Positions 25,385-36,400 of a stretch of DNA of 45,177 nucleotides are shown in pieces. Origin of the DNA: Candidatus Enterococcus ferrettii (GTDB taxonomy: Bacteria > Bacillota > Bacilli > Lactobacillales > Enterococcaceae). A model generated the notes under the pieces. That model searched no databases. It was not told the origin of the DNA and worked only from the letters and a program-made list of their open reading frames with translations. How positions within the stretch are numbered: position 1 is the first letter of the stretch; each line of letters begins with the position of its first letter. The position numbers were made by a program, and so were the translations under genes. The stretch lies in contig NZ_JAFREL010000027.1 of the NCBI RefSeq assembly GCF_017377655.1, positions 1-45,177 of the forward strand. The letters run 5' to 3'.

Positions 25385-27454
25385 TTAAGATTTTTTAGCT
25401 TTTTTCTTGCGAAGAATAAAACGGAGCGGCGCATCCGCCGGCTGACGCATAGCGTAAGATTCCAGCAAATTGACCCGATGACGGTAATCATTGGCTTCAA
25501 AGGTGGAAATATCGCCGCCAACCTCATGCTCATCAATGATTTTTCGCTCCAAATAATAGCCCCGCAGCAATTCCTTAGTATACAAAGGATCTTGTTGAAT
25601 CAAAATGGTTCCAAAAAGTCCCTTTTTATTGACTTGTTCCATCAAATTTTTGCGTTCTTCGACAAAGAAATCAATCAATTCTTCATCATAAACATCTCTC
25701 AAGTTTTCCAAACTATTTAAAATTGCTTCGCTGTTTTGTAAAAAGATTTCTCTCACTGCTGAAACATCCCGCCGATCAATGACACTTCGCTGACCTCGAG
25801 TTCGCCGACGTTGCAAAAATAGCTTTGGATGTAAAATTACCCGAATAACTCGCTGAACCACAATCAGCCAAAAGCCTAGAAACGACAGGACTTGATGAGG
25901 AATCGAATTTTGGAAACGAGAAATAAACATCGAATACAAACGATAGGATTCGGTATTTATTTTCCGACGTCGATAACTTTCATCCAAGCCATCCCGCTCA
26001 ATCGAAAGCATTAAGGCCTGCACCTCTTGAAATTCCTGCTGGCTGCTTTCAGACATTGTTTCGGTAAAAAGCTCTTGAATATGGTCCTGATAATTAGTAA
26101 TCACCGCTTGAATTGCAAAAACCTCCTGCTCACTCAGCTCAGGATTTTCGATATCCTCCTCTAGACAAGCAATCACTTCACGGTAAATTCCCGCCTGTCT
26201 TGGATTCGAAACCGGAGTTACCTCGCCATCTGATAAAATCGGCAGTAAAATCATGCCCATAATTAGACTAAGAAAGGTCACACAAGCGGTAATAAATAGC
26301 AGCAGCGAGCGTTCAGGAAAATCAATACCACCAATCGTCGCTGGCAAAATAAAAATCGTCGCAATACTGACAGTTCCTTTGACACCACCAACCGTCAATA
26401 ACAAACGCTCATGCAGATAATGATGCGTTTTCCGGAATCCCCGGGTAAAGGAATAAAATAAGGTAATAAAAAGAAATCGAATTAAAAAGAGCAGTGCGGT
26501 AATCACACCTACAATAAAGAATAAGTGCAGATTGGCGTAGGTTTCGCTATTCCAAATTGGTGAAAATACTTGGGACAGCTCAATCCCCAGAAAGAGGAAC
26601 ACTAGCGCATTCAGAGTAAAACTAATGGTTTGCCAGCTGGTCTCAGTAACATTGGACAGTTCTGCATCGAATAAGCTGATTTTGCTAAAGCGTCGAGATT
26701 CCAACACTCCACAAACGACCGCCGCGATAATTCCCGAAGAATGCAGCAGCTCAGCAACTAAATAAGCCAAAAATGGCAAGGTCAATTCAATCAGCAAATA
26801 CCCAGTTATATCCCTGGCGGAGATCCGCTCAATCAGCTGAATCGACTGACGTTTAATATAAACGACGATAATCCCTGCCAACACACCGCCCAAAGTCGAA
26901 AGCAGCAAGGTCAAAGAAGCATCCGCTGCTGAAAACTGACCGGTCATTAAAGCGGCCACCGCAAACTGAAAGGCGGTAACGCCGGAAGCATCATTCAACA
27001 GGCCTTCACCCTCCAGAATATGCATCACCGAATCCGGCATTTTCAGCCTTTTTGCCAGTGAATTCACCGCTACCGCGTCAGTTGGGCCTAATGCCGCACC
27101 AAAGGCCAGGCAGGCCGCCAGCGGGACTGCCGGCAGCAACGCATGCAAGGCAAAGCCCACCCCGGTCAAGGTGAGAATCACCCCGCCAAAGGCTAAAAAT
27201 AAAATGGTCCAGCTATGCTTCAAAATAGCCGGAATGTCCGCTGTTTCCCCTTCTCGGAAAAGCAGCGGCGCAATAATCATTACCAAAAAAACCTCGGGTT
27301 CAAAATTGATGGAGCGGCCAATTTCTGTCAGCCCCAGCAAAATCCCTAACACAATTTGAATCATAAACATCGGAATAGACGGAAACACCTTAGCCAACAC
27401 GTTGGACAAAGTGATTGTTAAAGCAAGAAAAATAATGATCTCAATTAGGATCAT
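25385..27454 (-). CDS. CPA1-family Na+/H+ antiporter
   Basis: A 689-residue cation/proton antiporter. The N-terminal 410 residues hold about 12 membrane helices. Key motifs of the CPA1/NhaP type are GPTDAVAVN and EGEGLLNDASG, the ion-binding ND pair. The C-terminal 270 residues form a long charged cytoplasmic region, likely regulatory. The start codon overlaps the stop of the upstream small gene (ATGA), so translation is coupled. The pair interrupts the usual rbfA-truB neighbourhood and has its own terminator. Confidence 0.92.
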   Translation of the reverse strand: MILIEIIIFLALTITLSNVLAKVFPSIPMFMIQIVLGILLGLTEIGRSINFEPEVFLVMIIAPLLFREGETADIPAILKHSWTILFLAFGGVILTLTGVGFALHALLPAVPLAACLAFGAALGPTDAVAVNSLAKRLKMPDSVMHILEGEGLLNDASGVTAFQFAVAALMTGQFSAADASLTLLLSTLGGVLAGIIVVYIKRQSIQLIERISARDITGYLLIELTLPFLAYLVAELLHSSGIIAAVVCGVLESRRFSKISLFDAELSNVTETSWQTISFTLNALVFLFLGIELSQVFSPIWNSETYANLHLFFIVGVITALLFLIRFLFITLFYSFTRGFRKTHHYLHERLLLTVGGVKGTVSIATIFILPATIGGIDFPERSLLLFITACVTFLSLIMGMILLPILSDGEVTPVSNPRQAGIYREVIACLEEDIENPELSEQEVFAIQAVITNYQDHIQELFTETMSESSQQEFQEVQALMLSIERDGLDESYRRRKINTESYRLYSMFISRFQNSIPHQVLSFLGFWLIVVQRVIRVILHPKLFLQRRRTRGQRSVIDRRDVSAVREIFLQNSEAILNSLENLRDVYDEELIDFFVEERKNLMEQVNKKGLFGTILIQQDPLYTKELLRGYYLERKIIDEHEVGGDISTFEANDYRHRVNLLESYAMRQPADAPLRFILRKKKAKKS

Positions 27455-27747
27455 TTAGGACCTCTGGCTTGCTTCTCTCTGACTTTTGCTAATATTTTTA
27501 GAAATTCTATTTTCTTGTCAATAATCCGTTTTTCCAATTCGGTTAATTCTTTTGAGTCCTGATCTAAAGACAACTGCGCCCGTTTCGCTTCCATCCTTAA
27601 AAGATCATGCTTCATCCGTTCTGTTTTGCGATACAAAAGCAGATTGTTCTTCTTCATATGTTGTCTAATTAATTTTCTTTCTTCTGGAGAACAATTGAGG
27701 TATTCGTCATGTAGTTGACGCATACGCTTATCGAATTCTGTACTCAT
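27451..27747 (-). CDS. Small charged coiled-coil protein coupled to the antiporter
   Basis: No family recognised. 98 residues, rich in Lys, Arg, Glu and Leu with heptad-like spacing (MKHDLLRMEAKRAQLSLD, then LTELEKRIIDKKIEFLK), so a helical coiled coil is likely. It has no membrane segment. ATG at 27747 was chosen behind AGGAGG at nine bases; an upstream TTG would include the RBS. The stop TGA overlaps the antiporter ATG, pointing to a partner or regulator of the antiporter. Confidence 0.75.
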   Translation of the reverse strand: MSTEFDKRMRQLHDEYLNCSPEERKLIRQHMKKNNLLLYRKTERMKHDLLRMEAKRAQLSLDQDSKELTELEKRIIDKKIEFLKILAKVREKQARGPK

Positions 27748-27824
27748 CTCCAACAGCCTCCTCAAGCTATTTTGCTTAAAACCCTTTACACTTTAACAGG
27801 AAATTCCTTATTTTGCAAAAAAAA

Positions 27825-27849
27825 CCTGAGTGAAGCATTTTCACCCAGG
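27825..27849 (-). terminator. Terminator of the rimP-infB-rbfA operon
   Basis: CCTGAGTGAA and TTTCACCCAGG form an almost perfect stem with a short loop. The minus strand continues with eight T. It lies just beyond the rbfA stop. Confidence 0.85.
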
Positions 27850-27857
27850 CCTTTTCT

Positions 27858-28205
27858 TTACTCTTTATTTAGATCGCGAATCATTTGATCAATTTTTGAG
27901 CCGTATTCAACGGATTCATCTAATTCAAACACTAGCTCAGGTGTTTTGTAAATGGACAGTGCTTGACCAAGTTCTCGACGAATCAAGCCCTTTGCCTTGT
28001 CCAAACCATCCTGTGCTTTTTGCTTGTCAGAAGCCTTATCCGACAACAGACTGTAAAAAATGGTTGCCTGCTGCAGGTCTCCCGTCACGCGCACATCCGT
28101 AATATTCACGTTTTGAACCCGTGGATCACGAACGCGTTTACGCAAGATATCATTGACTTCTTTCAAAATCTCTTGAGCAACTCGACGATCTCGATAGTTA
28201 GGCAT
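27858..28205 (-). CDS. rbfA: 30S ribosome-binding factor RbfA
   Basis: RbfA binds free 30S subunits and helps mature the 5' end of 16S rRNA. 115 residues starting [29 protein letters not shown], with the KH-like core ([15 protein letters not shown]) and the family element [17 protein letters not shown]. It is the last gene of the rimP operon, 17 bases after infB. Confidence 0.96.
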   Translation of the reverse strand: MPNYRDRRVAQEILKEVNDILRKRVRDPRVQNVNITDVRVTGDLQQATIFYSLLSDKASDKQKAQDGLDKAKGLIRRELGQALSIYKTPELVFELDESVEYGSKIDQMIRDLNKE

Positions 28206-28222
28206 AAAAACTGCCTCCTTTT

Positions 28223-30979
28223 TTAGGCTTTCTTAATTTCTTGCATGATGAAGGCTTCGATTACATCGTCCACCTTAAGGTCATTGAAGTTTTCAACCAT
28301 GGCACCACATTCGTAGCCCATCTTAACTTCTTTCACATCATCCTTGAAGCGTTTCAGGCTGGCTAGCTTGCCTTCGAAGATAACAATACTGTCGCGAATA
28401 ACGCGGACGCCGCTGTCGCGGGAAATGCTGCCTTCGTTGACATAACAGCCGGCAATTGTTCCGACTTTAGAAACCTTGTATGTTTCACGAACAGTCATTT
28501 GACCAGTAATTTTTTCTTCGTACTCAGGATCAAGCATACCCTTCATCGCTGTTTCAATTTCATCAATCGCTTGATAGATAATCCGGTGCAAGCGAATATC
28601 TACTTCTTCGGCTTCTGCTTGTTGTCTTGCTTGCGGTGTTGGGCGAACATTGAAGCCAATCATGATGGCGTTACTTGCTGCTGCCAGAGTAACGTCGCTT
28701 TCATTGATGGCACCAACTGCTGAATGGACGATATTTACTCGTACCCCTTCAACATCGATTTTCTTCAATGATGCAGCCAATGCTTCAGCTGAACCTTGAA
28801 CGTCCGCTTTGATAATTACGTTAACGTCCTTCAATTCGCCTTCTTTTAATGATTCAAACAGGTTGTCTAACGTTACGCGAGCATTGGAACTGCGATGCTC
28901 TTGTAAGGCACGTTTTGCCCGTTCTTCACCGGCTGCCCGTGCTGTTTTCTCATCCGCGAAGACTGCAAAACGGTCTCCGGCTTGAGGAACATCATTTAAC
29001 CCGGTAATTTCAACTGGTGTTGCTGGTCCAGCAGTCTTGTCGCGACGACCAATATCATTCGTCATTACACGAACCCGACCATAGGTATCACCAACTACAA
29101 TTGGATCACCGACATTTAAAGTACCTTGTTGAACTAATAAAGTAGCCACAGGGCCTTTTCCTTTGTCCAAACGGGCTTCAATTACTGTACCAATAGCATT
29201 TTGAGTCGGATCAGCTTTCAAATCTTCCACTTCTGCGACTAAAAGAATCATTTCCAGCAATTCTTCAATATTTTGATTGAATTTCGCGGAAATTTGTACA
29301 AAAATTGTATCGCCGCCCCATGCTTCAGAAACCAATTCATGTTCACTTAATTCCTGCATAACACGATCTGGATTCGCACCTGGTTTGTCAATTTTGTTCA
29401 CTGCTACGATAATCGGCACTTTCGCCGCTTTCGCATGGTTGATAGCTTCAACTGTTTGAGGCATAACCCCATCATCAGCTGCAACAACCAAAATAGTGAT
29501 ATCCGTGATACTTGCGCCCCGAGCACGCATGCTGGTGAAGGCCGCATGTCCTGGAGTATCCAAGAAAGTAATTGGCTTGCCGTTAATATCAATTTGGTAC
29601 GCACCGATATGCTGTGTAATCCCGCCGGCTTCACCGCTGGTTACCCGTGAATGACGCAGGGTATCCAATAAGGTTGTTTTACCATGATCGACGTGACCCA
29701 TGATAGTAACAACTGGTGGTCGTGGAACCAATTTTTCTTCGTCTACTTCTTCAACTTCGAAGAAACGGTCAATATCAGCGATGTCGACTTGAATTTTTTC
29801 TTGTGCTTCAATTCCATAATCTGTTGCTAATAATTCAATCGTGTCTTTATCCAGTGGTTGGTTTTGGTTAACCATTACACCCATCAAGAATAATTTCTTA
29901 ATGATTTCAGCTGGTTCACGATAGATTTTTTTAGCAATATCTGCAACATTCATGCCTTCTGTGTATTCCAATACCTCTGGTAATTCTCGGAATTTACGTG
30001 GTGGCACAGCAGGTTTTTGGCTTTGTTGTTGTTTGCCTTTTTTACCTTTTTTATTGAATTTATTTTTGTTGCGATTCCCACCAAAATTGTTACGGTTTTG
30101 ATTGCCGTAGCTGTTATTTCCGTAATTATTGTTGCGAGTACGATTTTGGCTGTTGCCTCCACCTTGTGTGTTAGACCGTTGACTGCCACCTTGCTGGCCT
30201 TGGCTGTTTGATTGGCCTTGGTTTCCTGCTGGGCGCTGAGTACCTTGTCCTTGATTGTTTGGACGCTGGCCTTGGTTTCCCGCTGGACGTTGAATACCTT
30301 GTCCTTGATTGTTTGGACGTTGGCCTTGGTTTCCTGCTGGACGTTGAGTACTTTGTCCTTGATTATTTGGACGCTGACCTTGATTGCCTGCTGGACGTTG
30401 AGTACCTTGTCCTTGATTGTTTGGACGTTGGCCTTGGTTTCCCGCTGGACGTTGAGTACCTTGTCCTTGATTGTTTGGACGTTGGCCTTGATTGCCTGCT
30501 GGGCGCTGAGTACCTTGTCCTTGATTACTTGGACGTTGGCCTTGGTTTCCCGCTGGACGTTGAGTATCTTGTCCTTGATTGTTTGGACGTTGGCCTTGGT
30601 TTCCCGCTGGACGTTGAGTACCTTGTCCTTGATTATTTTGTCCTTGACGATTGTCCCGGTTAGGACGGTTTTGTTGGTTATTGTTTGAATTTCTCACGCT
30701 GTCTTGATTTCCTTTTCTATTTTGGAAATTTGGGTTATTTTTAGAGCTCTTAAACTTAGGTTTTTCGTGCTGGTTAGCTGATGGTTTTGCTTGAGTATTT
30801 GCTGGTTTTGGTTGTTGCGAATTTCCAGTAAAAGCCTGCTTCAATTTTGACTCATCATCATTTGAAAGAGCTCCCATGTGGTTAACAACATCGATCCCCA
30901 ATGTGTTGGCCTTGTCTACAACATCCTTACTTGATTGATTAATTTCTTTGGCAAATTCATATACTCTTTTTTTTCCCAT
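28223..30979 (-). CDS. infB: Translation initiation factor IF-2 with an expanded repeat linker
   Basis: IF-2 is the GTPase that brings initiator tRNA to the 30S subunit and promotes subunit joining. 918 residues. An N-terminal IF2N subdomain (1-50) is followed by an Asn/Gln/Gly-rich linker (about 55-310), a second IF2N domain (about 330-395), the G domain (GHVDHGKT at 428-435, [12 protein letters not shown]), and domains II-IV. The linker contains eight tandem 18-residue units (residues 115-258). This is unusual, but the frame is intact throughout. The gene lies in the standard position between ylxQ and rbfA. Confidence 0.97.
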   Translation of the reverse strand: MGKKRVYEFAKEINQSSKDVVDKANTLGIDVVNHMGALSNDDESKLKQAFTGNSQQPKPANTQAKPSANQHEKPKFKSSKNNPNFQNRKGNQDSVRNSNNNQQNRPNRDNRQGQNNQGQGTQRPAGNQGQRPNNQGQDTQRPAGNQGQRPSNQGQGTQRPAGNQGQRPNNQGQGTQRPAGNQGQRPNNQGQGTQRPAGNQGQRPNNQGQSTQRPAGNQGQRPNNQGQGIQRPAGNQGQRPNNQGQGTQRPAGNQGQSNSQGQQGGSQRSNTQGGGNSQNRTRNNNYGNNSYGNQNRNNFGGNRNKNKFNKKGKKGKQQQSQKPAVPPRKFRELPEVLEYTEGMNVADIAKKIYREPAEIIKKLFLMGVMVNQNQPLDKDTIELLATDYGIEAQEKIQVDIADIDRFFEVEEVDEEKLVPRPPVVTIMGHVDHGKTTLLDTLRHSRVTSGEAGGITQHIGAYQIDINGKPITFLDTPGHAAFTSMRARGASITDITILVVAADDGVMPQTVEAINHAKAAKVPIIVAVNKIDKPGANPDRVMQELSEHELVSEAWGGDTIFVQISAKFNQNIEELLEMILLVAEVEDLKADPTQNAIGTVIEARLDKGKGPVATLLVQQGTLNVGDPIVVGDTYGRVRVMTNDIGRRDKTAGPATPVEITGLNDVPQAGDRFAVFADEKTARAAGEERAKRALQEHRSSNARVTLDNLFESLKEGELKDVNVIIKADVQGSAEALAASLKKIDVEGVRVNIVHSAVGAINESDVTLAAASNAIMIGFNVRPTPQARQQAEAEEVDIRLHRIIYQAIDEIETAMKGMLDPEYEEKITGQMTVRETYKVSKVGTIAGCYVNEGSISRDSGVRVIRDSIVIFEGKLASLKRFKDDVKEVKMGYECGAMVENFNDLKVDDVIEAFIMQEIKKA
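30206..30637 (-). repeat. Eight tandem 54-bp repeats inside infB
   Basis: Each unit encodes an 18-residue block of the form [18 protein letters not shown]. Copies start at IF-2 residues 115, 133, 151, 169, 187, 205, 223 and 241. Differences are few: D or S for G at position 6, I for T, S for the first N, and the last copy ends SN. The 54-bp unit keeps the reading frame, so copy number can change without breaking the gene. Confidence 0.95.
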
Positions 30980-30991
30980 GCAATCACCTTC

Positions 30992-31294
30992 CTAACCTTG
31001 TATTAACGACACCATCTTCTTAGCAAAGCCTTGGTCCATTACCCCAATTACTTTACGGGGCTTGCCAATAGCACCTGCTAATTCACTTTCTGTGAATTCG
31101 ATCAGACAGGTCGTTTGATAAAAATTGCTTTTATCTGTTATTTTTTTCTTCGTATTTTCACTGGCGTCAGAAGCAACTAAAACCAACGCAGCTTTTTGTC
31201 TGCGAATTTCGTTGATGGTCAGTTCTTCCCCAGTGATCAGTTTGCCTGCACGCATTGCAAGACCTAATAAGTTTAAGGCCTTTTGTCTATTCAT
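30992..31294 (-). CDS. ylxQ: L7Ae-family RNA-binding protein YlxQ
   Basis: A small L7Ae/L30e-like protein (100 residues), expected to bind K-turn RNA. Typical elements are KALNLLGLAMRAGKLITGEE at the start and ALVLVASDASENTKKKI. It overlaps ylxR by eight bases and precedes infB, the usual position. Confidence 0.93.
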   Translation of the reverse strand: MNRQKALNLLGLAMRAGKLITGEELTINEIRRQKAALVLVASDASENTKKKITDKSNFYQTTCLIEFTESELAGAIGKPRKVIGVMDQGFAKKMVSLIQG

Positions 31295-31583
31295 TACCGA
31301 AGAGCTCTCTTCTGGCTTTTTGATGGGTCACATAATCTAGCAGATCTTGATAAAAGTCATCAGAAAGTTCTACTTCCAAAACCCTATCCAAAACTTTTTT
31401 CTTCCAAGCCTGCTGGACTTCTTCTGGTTCAATCGAAACGTATGCCCCTCTTCCAGGCATTTTCCCGGTAGGGTCAATCGAAACTTCGCCTTCTTTCGAT
31501 TTTGCGATCCGAATCAACTCTTTTTTCGGTTTCATCTCGCCAGATACAACGGATTTACGTAAAGGGATCTTTCTTTTTTTCAT
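31287..31583 (-). CDS. ylxR: YlxR family RNA-binding protein
   Basis: 98 residues with the family motif PGRGAYVS and the N-terminal region KKRKIPLRKSVVSGEMKPKKEL. The classical CxxC-type start (RTCV) of the family reads KSVVSGE here. YlxR proteins are reported to bind RNA and to affect RNase P or transcription. It is located between nusA and ylxQ as in most Firmicutes. Confidence 0.92.
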   Translation of the reverse strand: MKKRKIPLRKSVVSGEMKPKKELIRIAKSKEGEVSIDPTGKMPGRGAYVSIEPEEVQQAWKKKVLDRVLEVELSDDFYQDLLDYVTHQKARRELFGNE

Positions 31584-31601
31584 AAAATACCTCCCGCGTG
31601 A

Positions 31602-32825
31602 CTACTCTTCCTCTTGATCAAAAGCAACATTTTCAATGTCGTCTTCTGTCATATCTGGAGTGATTTCAGTTGGCTCTTCCGTGTATTCTTCAGGATTTTC
31701 CAATCTTTCAGCAAATCCTTCAGGAAATACGCTTTGAAGAGCTTCTGAACTTTCATCAAAATCACCATCGTCATAATTCGCATAAAATTCTTCCATGTCT
31801 GATTCTGATTTAATATCAATCTTATGGCTAGTTAACTTAGCTGCCAGACGAGCATTTTGTCCACGTTTCCCGATTGCTAATGACAATTGGTAATCAGGCA
31901 CTACAACAGTACACACCTTAGGATTTTCAGTATCAAAAATGACATCCTCAACCTGTGCTGGATTTAGCGAATTGGCGATAAATACTGCTGGATCTTCGTT
32001 CCATTCAACAATATCCATGTTTTCACCCTTCAACTCATTGACAATTGCTTGAACCCGTTGACCCTTAGGCCCCACACAGGTTCCCACTGGATCAATATTA
32101 GGATCATTCGAACGAACCGCTACTTTTGCACGGTCACCTGCTTCACGAGCAATACTAACAATTTCAACAATTCCATCATATACTTCAGGAACTTCTTGTT
32201 CAAACAGACGGCGCAACAAATCTGGATGGCTGCGACTTACAAAAACCTGAGGGCCTTTTGATGTGTTTTCCACTCGAGAAACATACACTTTAATACGATC
32301 ATGAGGTTGATAGAATTCATTGGGCATTTGATCTTGTTTAGAAAGAACAGCTTCAATTTTACCTAAGTTTACATAGATGTAGCGATTGTCCTGACGTTCA
32401 ACAACCCCTTGCATAATGTCCTTCTCATATGCACTGTATTCATTATAAATAATGTTGCGCTCCGCCTCACGAACACGTTGTAGGATAACTTGCTTAGCAG
32501 TTTGAGCAGCAATACGCCCGAAATCCTTTGGTGTTACTTCAAAGCGGATCATGTCACCGATTTCGTAAGCTGGATTAATCGTCATAGCTTCTTTTAAAGA
32601 AACCTCCAATTGTGAATCCATTACTTCTTCAGTTACTTCTTTTACTGCATATACATGAATATCGCCTTTTTTCTCATCAAATTGAACCTCTACGTTTTGC
32701 GATTGTCCATAATGACGTTTGTACGCAGAAACCAAAGCTGCTTCTAAGGCATCAATGACGATCTCTTTAGAAATGCCCTTTTCTGCTTCTAAAGTATTCA
32801 ATGCATTCAGCATTTCTTTACTCAT
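31602..32825 (-). CDS. nusA: Transcription termination/antitermination protein NusA
   Basis: NusA binds RNA polymerase and affects pausing, termination and antitermination. 407 residues: N-terminal polymerase-binding domain (1-125), S1 domain (about 135-200, GVVERQDNRYIYVNLGKIEAVL), and two KH domains (GPKGQRVQAIV and AIGKRGQNARLAAKL). An acidic C-terminal tail of about 60 residues follows. It lies in the canonical operon 11 bases after rimP. Confidence 0.97.
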   Translation of the reverse strand: MSKEMLNALNTLEAEKGISKEIVIDALEAALVSAYKRHYGQSQNVEVQFDEKKGDIHVYAVKEVTEEVMDSQLEVSLKEAMTINPAYEIGDMIRFEVTPKDFGRIAAQTAKQVILQRVREAERNIIYNEYSAYEKDIMQGVVERQDNRYIYVNLGKIEAVLSKQDQMPNEFYQPHDRIKVYVSRVENTSKGPQVFVSRSHPDLLRRLFEQEVPEVYDGIVEIVSIAREAGDRAKVAVRSNDPNIDPVGTCVGPKGQRVQAIVNELKGENMDIVEWNEDPAVFIANSLNPAQVEDVIFDTENPKVCTVVVPDYQLSLAIGKRGQNARLAAKLTSHKIDIKSESDMEEFYANYDDGDFDESSEALQSVFPEGFAERLENPEEYTEEPTEITPDMTEDDIENVAFDQEEE

Positions 32826-32836
32826 TATTCTTCCTC

Positions 32837-33310
32837 CTAAAACTCGATTGCAAGACGTGCTTTTGCAATATTGCTTCTGTCAAAAGTAATGTCTTTGGTG
32901 CGCGTCTTGATTTTAACTGTTACTGTCAATTGTTCCTTATCTAATTCCTTTAGGTATCCATCATATTGCTTCTGACCATCCACATTTTGGTAAAGAGAGA
33001 CATGAATATACTGTCCTAGTGCATTTTGATAGTCTTCTTCTTTTTTCAATGGACGTTCTGCTCCTGGGGAGGATACTTCGAGAAAGTATGCTTGAGGAAT
33101 CGGATCAGGATCAATTTGATCCAGCTTTTCACTCAATTTTTCGCTGACAAAAGCACATTCTTCAATGTCAATGCCACCTTCTTTGTCAATGAACACTCTC
33201 AAAAACCAATTTTTTCCTTCTTTAACAAATTCAACCTCTACCAATTCAAAGTGTTGTTCCTCTAAAATCGGCATCACTAAATCAGTGATGGTTTCGACTA
33301 CGCTGCTCAA
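32837..33310 (-). CDS. rimP: Ribosome maturation factor RimP
   Basis: RimP is needed for 30S maturation. 157 residues, with [19 protein letters not shown], the family motif [16 protein letters not shown], and a C-terminal SH3-like domain. The start is TTG with AAGGAGG eight bases upstream. It is the first gene of the operon running to rbfA. A hairpin with a U-tract lies in its leader. Confidence 0.95.
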   Translation of the reverse strand: MSSVVETITDLVMPILEEQHFELVEVEFVKEGKNWFLRVFIDKEGGIDIEECAFVSEKLSEKLDQIDPDPIPQAYFLEVSSPGAERPLKKEEDYQNALGQYIHVSLYQNVDGQKQYDGYLKELDKEQLTVTVKIKTRTKDITFDRSNIAKARLAIEF

Positions 33311-33347
33311 GCTGTCAGCCTCCTTCTTGCTTTCAATCCATTAAAAA

Positions 33348-33372
33348 GAGTGAGCGAAAATTCCGCTCACTC
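33348..33372 (-). terminator. Intrinsic terminator between the rimP promoter and rimP
   Basis: Perfect arms GAGTGAGCG and CGCTCACTC with a seven-base loop. The minus strand then reads TTTTT. It could end polC transcripts. However, a good SigmaA promoter lies upstream of it (33398-33426), so rimP transcripts must also pass it. This makes it a possible attenuator. Confidence 0.8.
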
Positions 33373-33397
33373 ACCTTCAGTGTCTGATTACATTGTT

Positions 33398-33426
33398 ATA
33401 ATACCACAGTTGGAATGAAAATTCAA
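33398..33426 (-). promoter_or_regulatory. SigmaA promoter of the rimP-nusA-infB operon
   Basis: Minus strand TTGAAT (33421-33426), 17 bases, TATTAT (33398-33403), with expected start near 33391. Spacing and hexamers are good. It lies between polC and rimP. Confidence 0.7.
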
Positions 33427-33486
33427 CCAACCCATTTTCATAAAGGCTGTTTGCATTACGCTTCCTGTTGTCATTTATCTCTTTCT

Positions 33487-36400
33487 TTACATATCAAACA
33501 ATGAAAGCTGATTTTCATCTGGCAAATCTTTTAATACACCTTGTGCATCCATATATTCGATCAGTGTCTTGGAAACTTTCCCACGACTAGCCAAATCCTC
33601 TTTTGACAAGAAAATCCCGTCTTTACGAGCCTCACAAATTTGCTTCGCTACGTTCATCCCCAAGCCTGGCACTGCCCTGAATGGTGCAATTAGGGTATCG
33701 CCATCAATCACAAAATCAGTCGCATCTGATTTGTATAAATCAATCATGCCAAATGTAAATTCTCGTTCTAGCATTTCATTACACAATTCCAACACCGTCA
33801 GCTGATTTTTTTCTTTCGTAGTAGCATCCATCCCTTTATCAGTGATCGCCTTCATAGCTGCTTTCACAGCATCTTTGCCTTTCGCCATCGCTACTAAATC
33901 AAAATCATCAGCACGGACAGAGAAATACGCACAATAATAGAGAATTGGATAATAAACTTTGAAGTAAGCCACCCGCAGCGCCATCAAAACATAAGCCGCC
34001 GCATGGGCTTTCGGGAACATGTATTTGATCTTTGAACAAGAATCAATGTACCATTCCGGCACGTTGTTCTCCCGCATCGCCGCTAGATAAGTCTCTCGCA
34101 GCTCATCAGGGATCTTATTCCATAACCCCTTTCGTACTGTTTCCATAATCTTAAACGCCATACCGCTATCTAAACCAGCATGCATAAGATACACCATGAT
34201 ATCATCTCGACACCCAATAACGTTGGCCAAAGTAGCCTCGCCACGACGGATTACCTCTTCGGCATTCCCCAACCAAACATCGGTTCCATGGGAAAGACCA
34301 GAGATTTGCAGCAGCTCCGCAAAGGTTGAAGGATGTGTTTCTTCTAACATGCCTCGAACAAAGCGAGTCCCGAACTCAGGAATTCCCAACGTACCAGTTT
34401 TAGAATAAATCTGGTCTGATTCCACTCCTAACACTTGTGGACCAGCAAAAATCTTCATTACCTCAGGATCATCTGTCGGAATCGTTTTGGGATCAATCCC
34501 CGACAATTCTTGCAGCATCCGAATTACAGTCGGATCATCATGTCCAAGTATATCTAATTTCAATACGTTATCATGAATCGAGTGGAAGTCAAAGTGAGTA
34601 GTTTTCCATTCAGAATTCTGATCGTCCGCCGGATATTGAATCGGAGTAAAATCATAGACATCCATATAATCAGGTATTACGATAATCCCCCCCGGGTGCT
34701 GTCCAGTCGTTCGTTTAACTCCAGTAGCGCCCTTAGCTAATCGGTCAATTTCTGCTCCTCGAAAATGCAGATTATGATCCCGTTCATAGCCCTTAACGTA
34801 GCCATAAGCCGTTTTATCCGCGACCGTTCCAATCGTTCCGGCCCTGAATACATAATCCTCACCGAACAATACTTTAGTATAATTATGAGCTTCTGCTTGA
34901 TAGTCTCCAGAAAAGTTCAAGTCAATATCGGGAACTTTATCCCCGTGAAATCCTAGGAAGGTTTCAAAAGGAATATCATGACCGTCTTTATGCAAACGTG
35001 CACCGCATTTAGGACAAGCTTTTTCCGGCATATCAAAACCAGAACCATAAGAGCCATCTTCAAAAAATTCCGAATACTGACACTCAGGGCAGTAGTAATG
35101 TGGTGGCAATGGATTTACTTCAGTGATCCCAGTCATCGTTGCCACAAAACTAGACCCAACTGACCCCCGAGAACCAACTAAGTAGCCATCCTGATTGCTC
35201 TTGTGCACCAGTTTTTGTGAAATCAAATAAATAACCGAAAAGCCGTTACCGATAATCGAGTCCAGTTCCTTTTTCAATCGTTTTTCGATTACTTCCGGAA
35301 GTGGATCACCGTAAAGCTCTTTTGCGCGCGTATAACTTAACTGTTTAATTTCTTCTTCTGATCCTGGAATTTTAGGCGTATACAATTCATCTTTCACTGG
35401 TACAATCTCTTCACAAGTATCTGCTATAAGATTCGTATTCTCGACGACGACTTGCTGCGCCAGCTCTTCTCCTAGAAAAGCAAAAGCCTGCAGCATTTCA
35501 TCAGTAGTACGGAAATGGACCTCTGGCAGACTGTGGCGGTTCAAGGGATTGGCGCCACCCATAGAAGTTACTAAAATTTTTCGATAAATTGCATCCTCTT
35601 TATTTAAGTAATGGACATCACCTGTAGCAACTACTGGTTTCTCCAATTCTTTACCGATTTGAACTAAATTGCGAATAATATCCTCTAGATCCGTTTCGTT
35701 TTTCACTAGTTCCTGTTCAAGCAACGGGGCATAAACTGCTTTTGGCATTACTTCAATATAATCATAAAACGCTGCGCGATTTTTCGCCTCTTCTACCCCT
35801 TTTTGCATCATCGCTTCAAAAATCTCACCTTGAGCACAGGCCGAACCAACTAAGATATTTTCCCTCAGTTTTTTTAGTTGGGAACGGGGAATTCGTGGTA
35901 CTCGCTCATAATAGTTAATATTCGACATGGAGATTAGTTTAAACAGATCTTTTAACCCATCTTGATTTTTAGCCAGCAAGGTAGCGTGGAAAGGTCGCGC
36001 CCGTTTGTAGGAATCGCCCTCACCTACGTGATCGTTCAACTGGTCATGGAAAAGCATCTCATGTTTTTCCATGGCCTCTTTAACAAAAATCCAACCTAAG
36101 TGGCCAGTTGCTTCTGCATCATAGACCGCCCGGTGATGCTGTTCCAAGTTTACACCGAATTTTTTTGTCAAAACACCTAGTCCAAAACGTTTGAATTCTG
36201 GGTACAAATATCGAGCCAGTTCCAAGGTATCAATGACCGGATTAGATGTTTCTGGAATACCGTGACGCACATAGCTGGTATTCAAAAAGCCTATATCGAA
36301 AGCCGCATTGTGAGCCACTAAAATCGTGCCCTCGCTGAATTTTTCGAACAGCTGCAACACTTCTTTTTCAGATTTAGATCCCCGAACCATCTCGTCAGTG

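Noticed and set aside
30206..30637. Regular repeats that could suggest a CRISPR array
   Set aside because: The repeats are contiguous 54-bp units inside an intact infB frame with no unique spacers.
30208..30688. Two long + strand reading frames (about 150-158 codons) opposite infB
   Set aside because: They arise because the 54-bp repeats of infB lack stops in those frames. The products are repetitive hydrophobic peptides, and no RBS or homology is evident.
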